Shown: positions 39,001 through 47,890 of the stretch, piece by piece
Layout of the letters: every line of letters starts with the position of its first letter
How positions within the stretch are numbered: position 1 is the stretch's first letter
Translations under genes and position numbers: made by a program
From: an uncultured Alphaproteobacteria bacterium
Lineage (GTDB): Bacteria; Pseudomonadota; Alphaproteobacteria; CADEGL01
Length of the DNA stretch: 60,019 nt
NCBI GenBank assembly: GCA_902826885.1
Contig: CADEGL010000013.1
Location: 17,869-77,887, forward strand
Reading direction: 5' to 3'
The notes under the pieces: model-generated
The model's input: the letters and a program-made list of their open reading frames with translations, nothing else
The model's database searches: none
Told to the model about the DNA's origin: nothing

Positions 39001-39943
39001 GCCCGACAAGCCAACCCCGGAAGCGCCCGTTACCTCTCCATCCGTCCAAGTGGCCGAGCCCGTGCGCGCGCGCCTGCTGTTGGCAGAGGACAGCAAGATC
39101 AACCAGGTCGTCGCCATCGCCATGCTGTCAAAGCTGGGCTACCAGATCGACGCGGTGGAGAACGGCCGCGAGGCACTGGAAGCCGTCCAGGCACGCGCCT
39201 ACGACCTCGTGCTGATGGACGTTTCGATGCCGGAGATGGACGGGCTGGACGCGACACGCGCCATCCGCGCCCTGCCGGGCGACGTGAGCCGCGTTCCGAT
39301 CATCGCCATGACGGCGCACGCCATGGAAAGCGACCGGGAGAAGTGCCTGCAGTCGGGAATGAACGACTATGTGCCGAAGCCGGTGAACCGGCAGAAGCTC
39401 TTGGACACGGTCGCGCGATGGCTGGGCGAACACTCGGACTCCAAACCCATCCGTGCGTCGGCCAAACCCGTGCCGCGCCCATCCGAACCGCCCAAACACA
39501 CCAAACCGACCGAACGTCCGCCTGCCATCAAACCCGCGCCTCTGTCGAAGGCCGCATCACCATCCGGCAATGTGCTGGACGAGACCGTGCTGCAACAGCT
39601 CCAGGCGGACACCAATCTCGAGATCATGCAAGACCTGATCCGCACCTATATCGCCGAATCGGCCGAACGGCTGAAGCGCATGGCCGCCGCCGCCGCCCAG
39701 GGCGACATCACGACGCTCGGCCGCGAAGCCCACGCGCTTAAGAGCAGTTCGGGCACCTTCGGCGCCGCCAAGCTACAGGAGCAGGCGCGCGCGCTGGAGA
39801 TGGCCTGCCGCGCGGGCGACGCGACCAAGGCGCTGGAACTGGCGAAGCCGATCCAACTCATGGCGGTGGAAGCATCGAAAGCCTTGGCCGTCCGCATCGG
39901 CGGGCCGAAGCAAGCCGCCGCGCGGCGTCCCACGCCGAACTGA
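36023..39943 (+). CDS. Large hybrid histidine kinase: sensor, three PAS, HisKA, two REC, Hpt
   Basis: A 1306-residue inner membrane kinase. Two transmembrane helices (about 9-28 and 182-202) enclose a helical periplasmic domain. Three PAS domains follow (about 225-345, 350-465, 470-590), then HisKA with His620 in [14 protein letters not shown], HATPase ([16 protein letters not shown]), REC1 with Asp912 (IVDKTLP), REC2 with Asp1066 ([11 protein letters not shown]) and an Hpt domain with His1237 ([12 protein letters not shown]). It therefore carries a full phosphorelay except the final regulator. The coupled upstream gene encodes a probable periplasmic ligand sensor. Its target is unknown. Confidence 0.94.
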   Translation: MNRLARFRGYGILIAAGIIFSISVFFSVDKMLKEQVEVSKGERENIIWATTQAEIEFYRFLGALTNLAHEEPGATPEETVRRYEILLGKINTLREGAFAQNLRAVEGADALVGPVWEALEKIEPAMNFLRRGDKPAIAKIQAQVETLTKPMHQLSNQARQVDDAAGADRRARIKEVYVELVGYFIGILASGSILVILLFRGVRRAQRLLEERERTEERLRESEQRFRDFASSASDWLWDTDDRLRFTYFSKGYLERVGVNAVSILGKTFEEIAVVEPDDQRWMEFRSLLARHQPFREFRLQLRTTGSAPRHIKVSGVPIFDKDGNLVSYRGTGTDITEQVDAEREANRVRALLGDAVESLAEGFILFDPDDRLVLTNTRCRNMFSDIAHLFEPGTTYENIIRGAVGSGAVAVPAGMDAEAYIRARLEQHHNPKGSLEQQLAGGVWIQVNDQVLSNGWRVGTRVDITEIKVREEAFRREALIWEQMYDGVMITDLMGTITNWNPAAQAMFGYTSDEMLGRTPDFLSSKDSAQGLSIEILEGVGHAGRWNGEMRFVRKNGSEGISQTVVVPLRNEASQPIAAIWVNQDVTERKRSEEALRTAKEQAESANIAKSRFLATMSHEIRTPMNGVLGMLELLLDTKLADEQRNYIDTARKSGEGLLVIIDDILDFSKMEAGKLALENVSFDLRDVTENVLDLLALRAQAKGIELSAFIDPAVPKRLRGDPGRLRQIILNLVGNAIKFTDRGGVGLTVTSKAGIAGRASVRFEIADTGVGIPVERQTEMFSEFTQADPSTTRKYGGTGLGLAISKKLAELMHGDIGFSSVANKGSIFWFTAEFDRQPGVEQPEQEGWDARIGHLRVLVVDDNETAGRVLARRLAVRGLMVDWVQDEDIALTSLRNAASKGEPFDVAIVDKTLPGMGGEALCRNIRASGDVGRPKLVLTTPVSHRESTERILTAGVDVHIHKPIRQRTLIDTFLAITGHGPIVRQPELPSLPDKPTPEAPVTSPSVQVAEPVRARLLLAEDSKINQVVAIAMLSKLGYQIDAVENGREALEAVQARAYDLVLMDVSMPEMDGLDATRAIRALPGDVSRVPIIAMTAHAMESDREKCLQSGMNDYVPKPVNRQKLLDTVARWLGEHSDSKPIRASAKPVPRPSEPPKHTKPTERPPAIKPAPLSKAASPSGNVLDETVLQQLQADTNLEIMQDLIRTYIAESAERLKRMAAAAAQGDITTLGREAHALKSSSGTFGAAKLQEQARALEMACRAGDATKALELAKPIQLMAVEASKALAVRIGGPKQAAARRPTPN

Positions 39944-39947
39944 TCCG

Positions 39948-40547
39948 TTAGCGAACTGGCTTGTCGCGCTTGCGCCCGGGGCCGATCGTTTCGCCCCAGC
40001 GCCGAACCGCTCCCGTCTCAATCCCGAACAGATCGAGCGCGCGGCCTAGCGTCTGATCGACGATGTCGGGCACGCTCTTGGGCCGTGCATAGAACGCGGG
40101 GACCGGCGGAAAGACGATCGCGCCCATTTCCGACAACTGCGTCATGGTGCGCAAATGTCCCGTGTGCAACGGCGTCTCGCGCACCAAGAGGACAAGACGG
40201 CGGCGTTCCTTGAGCGTTACGTCAGCCGAGCGGGTCAGAAGGTTCGACGTCACGCCGGTCGCAATCTCCGACATGCTGCGTACAGAGCAGGGCGCCACAA
40301 TCATCCCCTCGGTCTTGAACGAGCCCGAGGAGATCGCCGCAGCGATGTTATCGACGCTGTAAGCCGCGTCGGCCATGGCACGCACAGCGGCCACCTTAAG
40401 GTCCGTTTCGTGCGCCAGGGTCACCTCGGCGGAGTGCGTCATCACCAGGTGGCTTTCCACCTTGGCGCGGCGCAGAAGCTCCAAGAGGCGCACACCGTAA
40501 ATAACGCCGGAGGCGCCGCTGATCCCGACGATGAAACGCTTGGCCAT
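39948..40547 (-). CDS. ubiX: Flavin prenyltransferase UbiX
   Basis: A 199-residue enzyme that joins dimethylallyl phosphate to FMN to make prenyl-FMN, the cofactor of UbiD decarboxylases in ubiquinone synthesis. It starts MAKRFIVGISGASGVIYGVRLL, with the FMN-binding GISGASG, and has VAPCSVRSMSEIATG and RRRLVLLVRETPLH, all diagnostic of UbiX. It is convergent with the hybrid kinase gene, with only 4 nt between the stops. No ubiD is in the window. Confidence 0.95.
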   Translation of the reverse strand: MAKRFIVGISGASGVIYGVRLLELLRRAKVESHLVMTHSAEVTLAHETDLKVAAVRAMADAAYSVDNIAAAISSGSFKTEGMIVAPCSVRSMSEIATGVTSNLLTRSADVTLKERRRLVLLVRETPLHTGHLRTMTQLSEMGAIVFPPVPAFYARPKSVPDIVDQTLGRALDLFGIETGAVRRWGETIGPGRKRDKPVR

Positions 40548-40690
40548 TCAGGCTTTTTCCCGATCACGCGGCCCTTTTTCAGGCGGCGGCGGAGCCTATC
40601 CCAGGCCCCGGCAAGTGCCAAGAAGGGCGGCCTCGACCTCGCCCGCCGCACTGCCTTATCGTATCGGCAGATCGGAACAAGGAGGCAGCC

Positions 40691-41479
40691 ATGGCCACGA
40701 CGACGCTCGAACGCTCCAAGGACATCGCGATCCTGCCGGCGACCTACGATGCGGGCATCGGCCCCAAGGGCCACATCGGCTTTATCGCGCTGGCCAACGG
40801 CTACACCAGCGAACACGAAGTGGAAGCCATGCTGCCCAAGGGCGAGGTGGTGCTCTATATCAGCCGCGTCGCCAGCGACAACGTCATCAACCTTACCAAC
40901 CTGAAAGCCATCGAGAGCGACATGATGCGCGCGGCAGGCATGATCCTGCCGGCCGACACGCTCGACGTGATGGTCTATAGCTGCACCTCGGGCACGACGG
41001 CCTTGGGCGAGGACAAGGTGTTCGAGCGCATCCAGTCCGTGCGGCCGGGCGTGCCGGTCACGACGCCGATCACGGGCGCGCTGGCCGCCTTCCGTGCCCT
41101 GGGCGCACGCAAGGTCGTCATGCTGACGCCCTATATCTCCGAGGTGACGGCGGGCATGCGCGACTATATCGAGGGGCGCGGCATTGAGGTTCTCTCGGCC
41201 AGCAACTTCAACATCAGCCTGAATTCGGACATGCAGAAAGTGGCGCCCGAAGCCATCTATCAGGCCGCCATCACCATCGACCGGCCCGATGCGGACGCCG
41301 TCTTCGTTTCCTGCACGGCCTTGCGCACGAGCCCGGTGATCGACCGGATCGAACAGCGCCTGGGCAAGCCCGTGGTCACCAGCAACCAGGCCCTGGCCTG
41401 GCATGCCTTGCGCCTTGCCGGCTATGCCGAGCCGCGCGCCGGCCTGGGCCGCCTGATGACGCTGCCATTGCCCGCATAA
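40691..41479 (+). CDS. Maleate isomerase/Asp-Glu racemase-family protein
   Basis: ATG at 40691 follows a perfect AAGGAGG. The 262-residue product has the two catalytic cysteines of the superfamily in YSCTSGT and VSCTALRTS, and the phosphate- or carboxylate-binding [16 protein letters not shown]. It matches the maleate cis-trans isomerase, arylmalonate decarboxylase and EutA-like branch. Substrate is open between maleate-type acids and ectoine breakdown; no other ectoine gene is near. Confidence 0.87.
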   Translation: MATTTLERSKDIAILPATYDAGIGPKGHIGFIALANGYTSEHEVEAMLPKGEVVLYISRVASDNVINLTNLKAIESDMMRAAGMILPADTLDVMVYSCTSGTTALGEDKVFERIQSVRPGVPVTTPITGALAAFRALGARKVVMLTPYISEVTAGMRDYIEGRGIEVLSASNFNISLNSDMQKVAPEAIYQAAITIDRPDADAVFVSCTALRTSPVIDRIEQRLGKPVVTSNQALAWHALRLAGYAEPRAGLGRLMTLPLPA

Positions 41480-41545
41480 CCCCTGTTGCGGGGAGCCGGG
41501 CCATAGGCTAATCCCTGGGCCGCGCCGGCGCCGCCGGATCAGGAC

Positions 41546-41564
41546 GACCGGCTTCGCGCCGGTG
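41546..41564 (+). other. Hairpin in the aspS leader
   Basis: ACCGGC-TTCGC-GCCGGT forms a six-pair stem about 45 nt upstream of the aspS start codon. No T-box or attenuator layout is recognisable; it may be only a GC-rich repeat. Confidence 0.3.
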
Positions 41565-41606
41565 CGGGCACGGCGCCTCGTTTTCCCAAGATTTCCGAGG
41601 TCGCGC

Positions 41607-43415
41607 GTGCACACCTATCGCAGCCATACCTGCAACCAATTGAAGGCGTCTGACGTCGATAAGGCGGCGCGCCTGTCGGGCTGGGTCCACCGCAAGCGCG
41701 ACCACGGGCAGCTTCTTTTCATCGATCTGCGCGACCATTACGGCATCACCCAGTGCGTGATCTCGGTCGAAAACCCTCTGTTCGAGAAGGCCAGCGCTCT
41801 CCGGCCCGAAAGCGTCATCAAGATCGACGGCACAGTCGTCGCGCGCAGCCCGGAGACGGTTAACAAGGAGCTCGCGACCGGCGAGATCGAGTTGAAGATC
41901 GAGGCGCTGGAGCTTTTGTCCGACGCCGAACCCCTGCCCTTCCCCGTCAACGCCGAACACGACTATCCGGAGGAGATGCGGCTCAAATACCGTTTCCTCG
42001 ACCTGCGCCGCGAATCGCTGCACTGGAACATTGTCCTGCGCTCCAAGGTGATCAGCAGCATCCGCCGCCGCATGACGGACCAGGGCTTCCTCGAGTACCA
42101 GACGCCGATCCTGACCTCGAGCTCGCCCGAAGGCGCGCGCGACTTCCTGGTCCCCTCGCGCCTGCATCCCGGCAAGTTCTACGCCCTGCCGCAGGCGCCG
42201 CAGCAGTTCAAACAGCTTTTGATGATGGCGGGGTTCGACCGATATTTTCAGATCGCGCCCTGTTTCCGCGACGAGGACAGCCGCGCCGATCGCTCACCGG
42301 GTGAGTTCTACCAGCTCGACTTCGAGATGAGCTTCGTGACGCAGGAAGATGTCTTCGCGGCCATTGAGCCCGTGCTGCACGGTGTGTTCGAGGAGTTCTC
42401 GACGCGTTATGACGGCACGAAGCGCCACGTCTCGCCCGCACCCTTCCCGCGCATCACCTATGCCGATGCGCTGCTGAAATACGGCTCGGACAAGCCCGAC
42501 CTGCGCAATCCGATCCTGATTAGCGACGTGACCGAGCCCTATCGCGGCGGCGGCTTCGGCCTGTTCGCGAAGCTCGTGGACCAGGGCGCGGTCGTGCGTG
42601 CGATCCCCGCGCCCGGCGCCGGCACGCAACCGCGCAGCTTCTTCGACAAACTGAACGCCTGGGCGCGCGAGCAGGGCATGGGCGGTCTCGGCTATATCGT
42701 CTACGAAAAGGACGGCGCCAAGGGCCCGATCGCCAAGAACCTGGAAGCCGATCGCGTCGAGACGATCAAATCGCTCTCGGGCGCCAAGGACGGTGACGCG
42801 GTCTTCTTTGTCTGTGGCAAGCCCGCCGATGCGGCCAAGTTCGCCGGCTTCGCACGCACGCGCTTGGGCCAAGAACTGAACTTGGTCGCCAAAGACCGCT
42901 TCGAGTTCTGCTGGGTGGTCGATTTCCCTATGTTCGAGCGTAACGAGGATACGGGCGGGATCGATTTCTCCCACAACCCCTTCTCCATGCCCCAGGGCGA
43001 GATGGACGCGCTGTTGAACAAGGACCCGCTAGAGATCAAGGCATTCCAATACGACATCGTCTGCAACGGTATCGAGCTGTCGTCGGGTGCGATCCGCAAT
43101 CACAAGCCCGAGATTATGTACAAGGCATTCGAGATCGCGGGTTACACCAAGCAGGATGTCGAGGAACGCTTCGGCGGCATGCTGAGCGCCATGAAGTTCG
43201 GTGCGCCGCCGCACGGCGGTTCGGCGCCCGGCGTCGACCGAATTGTCATGCTCCTGGCCGATCAGCCCAACATCCGAGAAATTATCGCCTTTCCGCTCAA
43301 CCAGCAGGCCGAAGACCTGATGATGCAGGCGCCCAACGTCGTCCCCGAAGCACGGTTGAAGGAACTCTTCATCCGTCTCGTCCCGCCGCCGGAAAAACCC
43401 GAGAAAAAGGGCTGA
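41607..43415 (+). CDS. aspS: Aspartyl-tRNA synthetase (probably Asp/Asn non-discriminating)
   Basis: A 602-residue class II synthetase. GTG at 41607 with GAGG six bases upstream begins the proper N-terminus ([12 protein letters not shown]). The OB-fold anticodon domain has [10 protein letters not shown]; motif 2 reads [24 protein letters not shown] region ([14 protein letters not shown]); the inserted GAD domain and motif 3 [13 protein letters not shown] are present. His33 in RDHG is the residue linked with relaxed tRNA choice in Pseudomonas AspRS, so it may also charge tRNA-Asn for GatCAB repair. Confidence 0.96.
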   Translation: MHTYRSHTCNQLKASDVDKAARLSGWVHRKRDHGQLLFIDLRDHYGITQCVISVENPLFEKASALRPESVIKIDGTVVARSPETVNKELATGEIELKIEALELLSDAEPLPFPVNAEHDYPEEMRLKYRFLDLRRESLHWNIVLRSKVISSIRRRMTDQGFLEYQTPILTSSSPEGARDFLVPSRLHPGKFYALPQAPQQFKQLLMMAGFDRYFQIAPCFRDEDSRADRSPGEFYQLDFEMSFVTQEDVFAAIEPVLHGVFEEFSTRYDGTKRHVSPAPFPRITYADALLKYGSDKPDLRNPILISDVTEPYRGGGFGLFAKLVDQGAVVRAIPAPGAGTQPRSFFDKLNAWAREQGMGGLGYIVYEKDGAKGPIAKNLEADRVETIKSLSGAKDGDAVFFVCGKPADAAKFAGFARTRLGQELNLVAKDRFEFCWVVDFPMFERNEDTGGIDFSHNPFSMPQGEMDALLNKDPLEIKAFQYDIVCNGIELSSGAIRNHKPEIMYKAFEIAGYTKQDVEERFGGMLSAMKFGAPPHGGSAPGVDRIVMLLADQPNIREIIAFPLNQQAEDLMMQAPNVVPEARLKELFIRLVPPPEKPEKKG

Positions 43416-43433
43416 TTTTCGGGCTTTCTAAAG

Positions 43434-43455
43434 TATGCAACCAATTAGTTGCGTA
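43434..43455. promoter_or_regulatory. Operator 1 for the ArsR-type regulator
   Basis: TATGCAAC-CAATTA-GTTGCGTA is a near-perfect inverted repeat with the same half-site and 6-bp spacing as operator 2, centred 45 bp upstream of it and overlapping the proposed -35 box (TTGCGT, 43449-43454). Confidence 0.75.
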
Positions 43456-43477
43456 TATCCGCCGATTGGACTAAGAC
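43449..43477 (+). promoter_or_regulatory. Promoter of the SRPBCC-arsR operon
   Basis: TTGCGT (43449-43454) and TAAGAC (43472-43477) stand 17 bp apart. The -35 lies in operator 1, and the -10 touches operator 2, so repressor binding at either site would block polymerase. Confidence 0.55.
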
Positions 43478-43502
43478 ATACGCAACCAGGAGGTTGCGTA
43501 TG
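43477..43502. promoter_or_regulatory. Operator 2, overlapping ribosome binding site and start codon
   Basis: CATACGCAAC-CAGGAG-GTTGCGTATG is a perfect 10-bp inverted repeat. The spacer plus right arm contain the AGGAGG ribosome binding site (43488-43493) and the ATG start codon (43500). It is the best operator candidate in the window and fits ArsR-family dyads. Confidence 0.8.
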
Positions 43503-43949
43503 TCCGACCGTATCGAACAGAGCATCACCATCAAGGCGCCCGTCTCGCGGGTGTGGAAGGCGCTGACCGATTACCAAGAATTCGGCACGTGGTTCCGCGT
43601 GCGACTCGAGGGGCCATTCGTGGCGGGGCAAGCCGCGCGCGGGCACATCACCTATCCCGGCTACGAACATATCCGCTTCGAAGCGATCATCCGGGAGATC
43701 GAGCCTGAGCGTTACTTCTCGTTCACCTGGCATCCCTACGCCATCGACCCGAAGGTGGACTATAGCGGCGAGCCGCCCACGCTCGTCGAGTTCACCCTGG
43801 AAAAGACGGCGGAGGGCACGCAACTCCGCGTCGTCGAATCCGGTTTCGACAAGATCCCGAGCCACCGCCGTGACGAGGCGTTCCGCATGAACGAAGGCGG
43901 CTGGAAGGAGCAGATGGGCAACATCGCACGGCACGTCGAACATGCTTAA
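43500..43949 (+). CDS. SRPBCC/AHSA1-family protein
   Basis: A 149-residue cytosolic protein: ITIKAPVSRVWKALTDYQEFGTWF at the start (AHSA1 pattern VWxALTDxxxxxxWF), then GHITYPGYEH, and the C-terminal GGWKEQMGNIARHVE helix that closes the hydrophobic ligand cavity. The ATG at 43500 sits behind AGGAGG. Such proteins bind or modify hydrophobic ligands and often travel with an ArsR regulator; here the regulator gene overlaps its end by 8 nt. Ligand unknown. Confidence 0.9.
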   Translation: MSDRIEQSITIKAPVSRVWKALTDYQEFGTWFRVRLEGPFVAGQAARGHITYPGYEHIRFEAIIREIEPERYFSFTWHPYAIDPKVDYSGEPPTLVEFTLEKTAEGTQLRVVESGFDKIPSHRRDEAFRMNEGGWKEQMGNIARHVEHA

Positions 43950-44283
43950 CGCCGCGACCGTCCTGAAGACCAACGCCGTTGTCTTCGCCGCGCTGGGCGA
44001 TGCGACGCGCCTGTCTCTGCTGGCCAAGCTGACCGAGGGCGAGCCGCAATCGATCGCGCGGCTGACTTCGGGCACCAGGCTGACGCGGCAGGGCGTGACA
44101 AAGCACCTTCGCGTCTTGGAAGACGCCGGAGTCGTCCGCTCCATCCGTGTCGGCCGAGAAAGCCAGTTCGCGCTCGAGCCGAAGCCGATCGAAGACGTCC
44201 GGCTTTACCTGGAGCATGTCTCGCGCCAGTGGGGCCAGGCGCTGATGCGTCTGAAGACGATGATCGAGAGCGAAACCGCTTAA
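43942..44283 (+). CDS. ArsR-family winged-helix transcriptional regulator
   Basis: A 113-residue DNA-binding protein with the ArsR start VVFAALGDATRLSLLAKL, recognition helix LTRQGVTKHLRVLEDAGVV and the wing RVGRESQFALEP. It has no Cys-rich metal site, so it belongs to the non-metal branch that pairs with AHSA1 proteins. It overlaps the SRPBCC gene by 8 nt. The two matching palindromes upstream of the operon are its probable operators, implying self-control. Its TAA overlaps the stop of the convergent D-aminoacylase gene by 3 nt. Confidence 0.92.
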   Translation: MLNAATVLKTNAVVFAALGDATRLSLLAKLTEGEPQSIARLTSGTRLTRQGVTKHLRVLEDAGVVRSIRVGRESQFALEPKPIEDVRLYLEHVSRQWGQALMRLKTMIESETA

Positions 44284-45758
44284 CCCGCCATCGGCTGGTC
44301 GAGCGATTTGCGGCGCAAGGCGCGGCCGGCACGCGCGCCGGTGGCCTTGCCCTGCTCCCATGCGACGCGGCCATTGACCATTACCGCGAAGATTCCGGCC
44401 GCTGGCTGCATGGGCTTGTCGAACGTTGCGCGGTCGATGACCGTCTTCGGATTGAACAGCACCAGATCGGCGAAGGCGCCCGTCCGGACCACACCGCGGT
44501 CCTTAAGGCCGAAGCGGTTGGCCGACAGCGAGGTCATGCGCCGCACGGCCTCCTCCAGCGGGAACAGGCCCAACTCGCGCGAATAATGGCCAAGCACCCG
44601 CGGAAATGTGCCCCACAGGCGCGGATGGGGATGCTCGTCGTTGGGCAAGCCGTCCGAGCCGATCATGATGTCCTTATGCGCCATGATGCGGCGCACATCG
44701 TCCTCGTCCATGGCGAAGTAGATGCCGCCCGCCGGCTGCAGCCTTTGGACGGCCTCTTCCTGGCTGCACCCCATTTCCGCGGCCACATCCTTCAGGTCGC
44801 GGCCCGACACTTCGGGCATGGCCTTGGACCAGGCGACCAGGATCTTCTTGGAGCGCGGGATCATGTCCGCCGACAAGACGGTGGAAGACGCGGGATAGGG
44901 ATAGACGTCGGCACCCACCGGCTGCTTCGCGCGCGCGGCGTCGAGATGGGGCAGCGTCTCGCGCGAGCGGCCGAAATTCGGCGCGCCCGCCACTTTGTGG
45001 TGCGAGATCACGACCGGCGCCTGGACGGCACGGCCAATCGCGAAGGATTCGTCCATCGCGTCCAAGACCTTCTCCGCCTCGTTGCGCATATGGGTGGCGT
45101 AGAGCGCGCCATGCGCGGCCAAAAGCCCCTTCGACAGTTCGATCACTTCATCGGTCGGAGCATTGATCGCGATCTTGTAGGCGAGCCCCGTGGACAGGCC
45201 GATGGCTCCGGCGTCCAGAGCCTCTTCCAGCCCGGCGCGCATGCCACGAATCTCGCTGGCTGAAGCCGGCCGGTCGAAACGATCCATCACACCGGCGCGC
45301 AAGGTGGAATGGCCCACCATGGCCACGCCGTTGATCGCGGGCGCGTCCTGGTCCAGCGCATCCAGATATTTCGCGAAACTGTCGAAGCGCCAATGCCCCT
45401 CGCCCGCCAACAGGTCGAGCGGCGGCGGCGGGCGGCCCGGCGTCTTCAGCGGCGCGACCGAAACGCCACAATTGCCGACCACCACGGTGGTGACACCCTG
45501 GCTCAGCTTGGGCGTCATCTCGGGCTTGGACAGAAGGACGTAATCGTCATGGGTGTGAACGTCGATAAAGCCCGGCGCGACAACAAGACCCGCGGCGTCG
45601 ATCTCGCGCCCGCCCTTGGTGCGCTTGAGGTCTCCCACGGCCACGATGCGGTCGTCCGTCACCGCCACGCCGGCGTGCCGGATGGGGCCACCGGTGCCGT
45701 CCACGACGGCGCCGTTGCGGATTAGGATGTCGCAGCGTTCTGGTGCCTGGGTGGTCAT
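44280..45758 (-). CDS. N-acyl-D-amino acid deacylase (D-aminoacylase)
   Basis: A 492-residue amidohydrolase. Metal ligands are visible as GFIDVHTHDD, the bridging Cys of VVGNCGVSVAPL (about residue 96), HMRNEAE, ISHHKVAG and the catalytic Asp of IGSDGLP, the pattern of zinc D-aminoacylases that free D-amino acids from N-acyl forms. C-terminal FGLKDRGVVRTGAFADLVLFNP is also typical. It is divergent from the cyclase gene and convergent with arsR. No racemase or D-amino acid oxidase lies beside it, though a DAO-family gene is at the left of the window. Confidence 0.92.
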   Translation of the reverse strand: MTTQAPERCDILIRNGAVVDGTGGPIRHAGVAVTDDRIVAVGDLKRTKGGREIDAAGLVVAPGFIDVHTHDDYVLLSKPEMTPKLSQGVTTVVVGNCGVSVAPLKTPGRPPPPLDLLAGEGHWRFDSFAKYLDALDQDAPAINGVAMVGHSTLRAGVMDRFDRPASASEIRGMRAGLEEALDAGAIGLSTGLAYKIAINAPTDEVIELSKGLLAAHGALYATHMRNEAEKVLDAMDESFAIGRAVQAPVVISHHKVAGAPNFGRSRETLPHLDAARAKQPVGADVYPYPASSTVLSADMIPRSKKILVAWSKAMPEVSGRDLKDVAAEMGCSQEEAVQRLQPAGGIYFAMDEDDVRRIMAHKDIMIGSDGLPNDEHPHPRLWGTFPRVLGHYSRELGLFPLEEAVRRMTSLSANRFGLKDRGVVRTGAFADLVLFNPKTVIDRATFDKPMQPAAGIFAVMVNGRVAWEQGKATGARAGRALRRKSLDQPMAG

Positions 45759-45854
45759 CGCAGCCCTCGCTTTGCAGACGCCCCGATCCTAACGAAAGCC
45801 GCACGCCCTGTCGCGCCGCGACCTGTTAAAGTCGTGGACAAAGGGGAGAGCACT

Positions 45855-46907
45855 ATGGCCAAGCGGTGGAAGCATCGTCCCGAGGGATCGAACTGGGGCG
45901 AGTTCGGCGACGATGATCAGTTGGGACGCCTGAACTTTTTGACCCCCGAAAAGGTGCGCCAGGGCGTGGCCGAAGTGCGCGAGGGTAAAACATTCTGCTT
46001 GAGCCTGCCGCTCGACTATCCCGGCGGCAATGTTCTGAGCGCGGCGCGATTTCCGCCAGAGCTGCGCCCGACCTATTTCAAGAACGGCCGGCCGCGCATG
46101 AACTATCCGTTGGCGCGCGACAACGCGGCCTTCACCGACGTGATGTGCGACGATGCCGTCCTGATCCATCTCCAGTATTCGACCCAGTGGGATGCATTGG
46201 CGCATATGGGCGCCCTGTTCGACGCCGACGGCGACGGCAAGGCCGAGCGGGTCTACTACAATGGTTTCCGCGCGGACGAGCATGTCCATGGGCCGGTGTC
46301 ATACGAGAACGGCCAGGAGACGCCGGGTCACGGCATGGGCGCCAGGGCACTGGGCATCGAGACCATGGCGGAGACCTGCGTTCAGGGCCGCGCGGTGATG
46401 GTGGACCTGTTTCCCTCGGTCGGCCAGGCGCGCAAGGCGGTCGGCTACGATGGCATGATGCGCGCCATGGAGGCCGACGGCGTCACGGTCGAAAAAGGCG
46501 ACATGCTGTGCCTGCACACGGGCTTTGGCCGTGTGGTGTTGGAGCAGAACCGCAAGCCCGACGCGGAAACGCTGCACGGTTCCTGCGCGGTGCTGGACGG
46601 CTCGGACGCCAAACTGCTGCGCTGGATCACCGACAGCGGCATCTCGGTGCTGGTGACCGACAACTACGCCGTCGAGCATTACCACCGCGACTTCACCACG
46701 GCCCATGTTCATGGACCCTGCGCGGCCTATCCGCTGCACGAACACTGTTTGTTCAAGCTAGGGCTACCCTTGGGCGAGATTTGGTATCTGAGCGACCTGG
46801 CCGACTGGCTGCGCGCCCATAAACGCCACAAGTTCCTGTTGACCGCGCCGCCGTTGCGCCTGCCGGGCGCGGTCGGTTCGCCCGCGACCCCGGTGGCAAC
46901 CGTCTAG
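45855..46907 (+). CDS. Cyclase family protein (kynurenine formamidase-like fold)
   Basis: A 350-residue protein with a GGGGAGAG ribosome binding site before ATG 45855. The metal-site region reads YSTQWDALAHMG, a variant of HxGTHxDxPxH in which the first His is Gln, common in the larger cyclase subfamily. Later come HGMGARALGIETMA, LCLHTGFG and DNYAVEHYH. Members hydrolyse amides or lactones of unknown identity. The GNAT gene overlaps its stop by 1 nt. Confidence 0.87.
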   Translation: MAKRWKHRPEGSNWGEFGDDDQLGRLNFLTPEKVRQGVAEVREGKTFCLSLPLDYPGGNVLSAARFPPELRPTYFKNGRPRMNYPLARDNAAFTDVMCDDAVLIHLQYSTQWDALAHMGALFDADGDGKAERVYYNGFRADEHVHGPVSYENGQETPGHGMGARALGIETMAETCVQGRAVMVDLFPSVGQARKAVGYDGMMRAMEADGVTVEKGDMLCLHTGFGRVVLEQNRKPDAETLHGSCAVLDGSDAKLLRWITDSGISVLVTDNYAVEHYHRDFTTAHVHGPCAAYPLHEHCLFKLGLPLGEIWYLSDLADWLRAHKRHKFLLTAPPLRLPGAVGSPATPVATV

Positions 46908-47464
46908 TGGCGCAAAAGCCTCTACCTCCCGTTACGATCCGACCCGCGCGAAAGGCGGATTCGGCCGCTTTGGCGCGGATGATGAACCGCCTGCGCGCCC
47001 ATCACGGCAATCCGCGCGGCCGGGCCACCGGGGCCGCCGTGCGCCGCGACGGGTTCGGTGCAAAGCGCTGCTACGAGGTCCTGATCGCCGAGATCGGCGG
47101 GAAACCGGCTGGTTATCTCCTCTTCCACGATGCCTATGACCCGACCGAGGCCGAGCGCGGTTTCTACATGGCCGACCTGCATGTCGAGGCGCGAGCCCGG
47201 CGGCGCAAGGTCGGGCGCGCGCTGATGGCGGCGCTGGCACACGAGGCGAAGCGCCGCAAACGCGATTTCCTGTGGTGGATTTCGAACGGCTGGAACGACA
47301 CGGCTCGTGCCTTCTACGCCGATCTGGGCGCGGAGGACGAGCCGGTCGTGGCCCATGCCTTGTCGGAGCCAGCGCTCGCCGCGCTGGCCGCCGAGGCGGT
47401 CAAGCCTTCTTCGGCTTCTCTTCCTTCTGGGCGACGGGGCCGCCGGCTTCGCGCCAGGCGTTGA
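46907..47464 (+). CDS. GNAT-family N-acetyltransferase with an unusual C-terminal tail
   Basis: A 185-residue acetyltransferase. It starts at GTG 46907, inside the TAG of the cyclase gene, and has the GNAT order: VTIRPARKADSAALARMM, GYLLFHDAY, ADLHVEARARRRKVGRALM (acetyl-CoA loop) and NDTARAFYADLGA. The last 20 residues (Ser, Arg, Gly-rich) are translated from DNA that is antisense to the end of the rhodanese gene, suggesting loss of an earlier stop codon. Acceptor substrate unknown. Confidence 0.88.
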   Translation: MAQKPLPPVTIRPARKADSAALARMMNRLRAHHGNPRGRATGAAVRRDGFGAKRCYEVLIAEIGGKPAGYLLFHDAYDPTEAERGFYMADLHVEARARRRKVGRALMAALAHEAKRRKRDFLWWISNGWNDTARAFYADLGAEDEPVVAHALSEPALAALAAEAVKPSSASLPSGRRGRRLRARR

Positions 47465-47804
47465 AACCGCCCGAGATATGACTGACGGGCGAAAGCCCCA
47501 TGCGCTGGGCCACCTGGGTCGCCAATGCCGAGCGCCAGCCACTGGCGCAATAGAAGACGAAGCTCTTGCCCGAAGCGAAGATCTCCTTGTGATAGGGGCT
47601 CTCCGGGTCGATCCAGAACTCCAGCATGCCGCGCGGCGCATGGAACGAGTCCGGCACCACGCCCTCGCGCTGCAACTCGCGCGGATCGCGCAAGTCCACG
47701 AACACGGTGTTGGGATCGCCATGCTTGGCGACGGCATCCTTGGCGGAGATGGTGGTGATCTCCTTGTTCGCGTCTTCCAGCAGTTTCTTGTAACCGACCT
47801 TCAT
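47400..47804 (-). CDS. Rhodanese-like sulfurtransferase domain protein
   Basis: A 134-residue single rhodanese domain. VFVDLRDPRELQREG opens the fold, and the active-site loop is YCASGWRSALAT with Cys91 as the persulfide-carrying residue. It is cytosolic, without a signal. The 3' end overlaps the convergent GNAT gene by 65 nt. Likely a small sulfur carrier; no partner enzyme is near. Confidence 0.92.
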   Translation of the reverse strand: MKVGYKKLLEDANKEITTISAKDAVAKHGDPNTVFVDLRDPRELQREGVVPDSFHAPRGMLEFWIDPESPYHKEIFASGKSFVFYCASGWRSALATQVAQRMGLSPVSHISGGFNAWREAGGPVAQKEEKPKKA

Positions 47805-47890
47805 GGCGTCACTCCGTCTCCGATGTCCGGCCCGATGATCGCATGGGCCGCCGATGCGTCAAATCCATTCCGAAATATAAGGCGGATCGC

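Noticed and set aside
36023-40000. Long minus-strand frames opposite the hybrid kinase and other GC-rich genes
   Set aside because: They are Arg/Pro/His/Asp-rich mirror frames of real coding DNA, without motifs or ribosome binding sites.
41470-41491. Terminator at the end of the maleate isomerase-family gene
   Set aside because: CCCGCA/TGCGGG pair over a 10-nt loop, but the stem overlaps the stop codon and no T-run follows.
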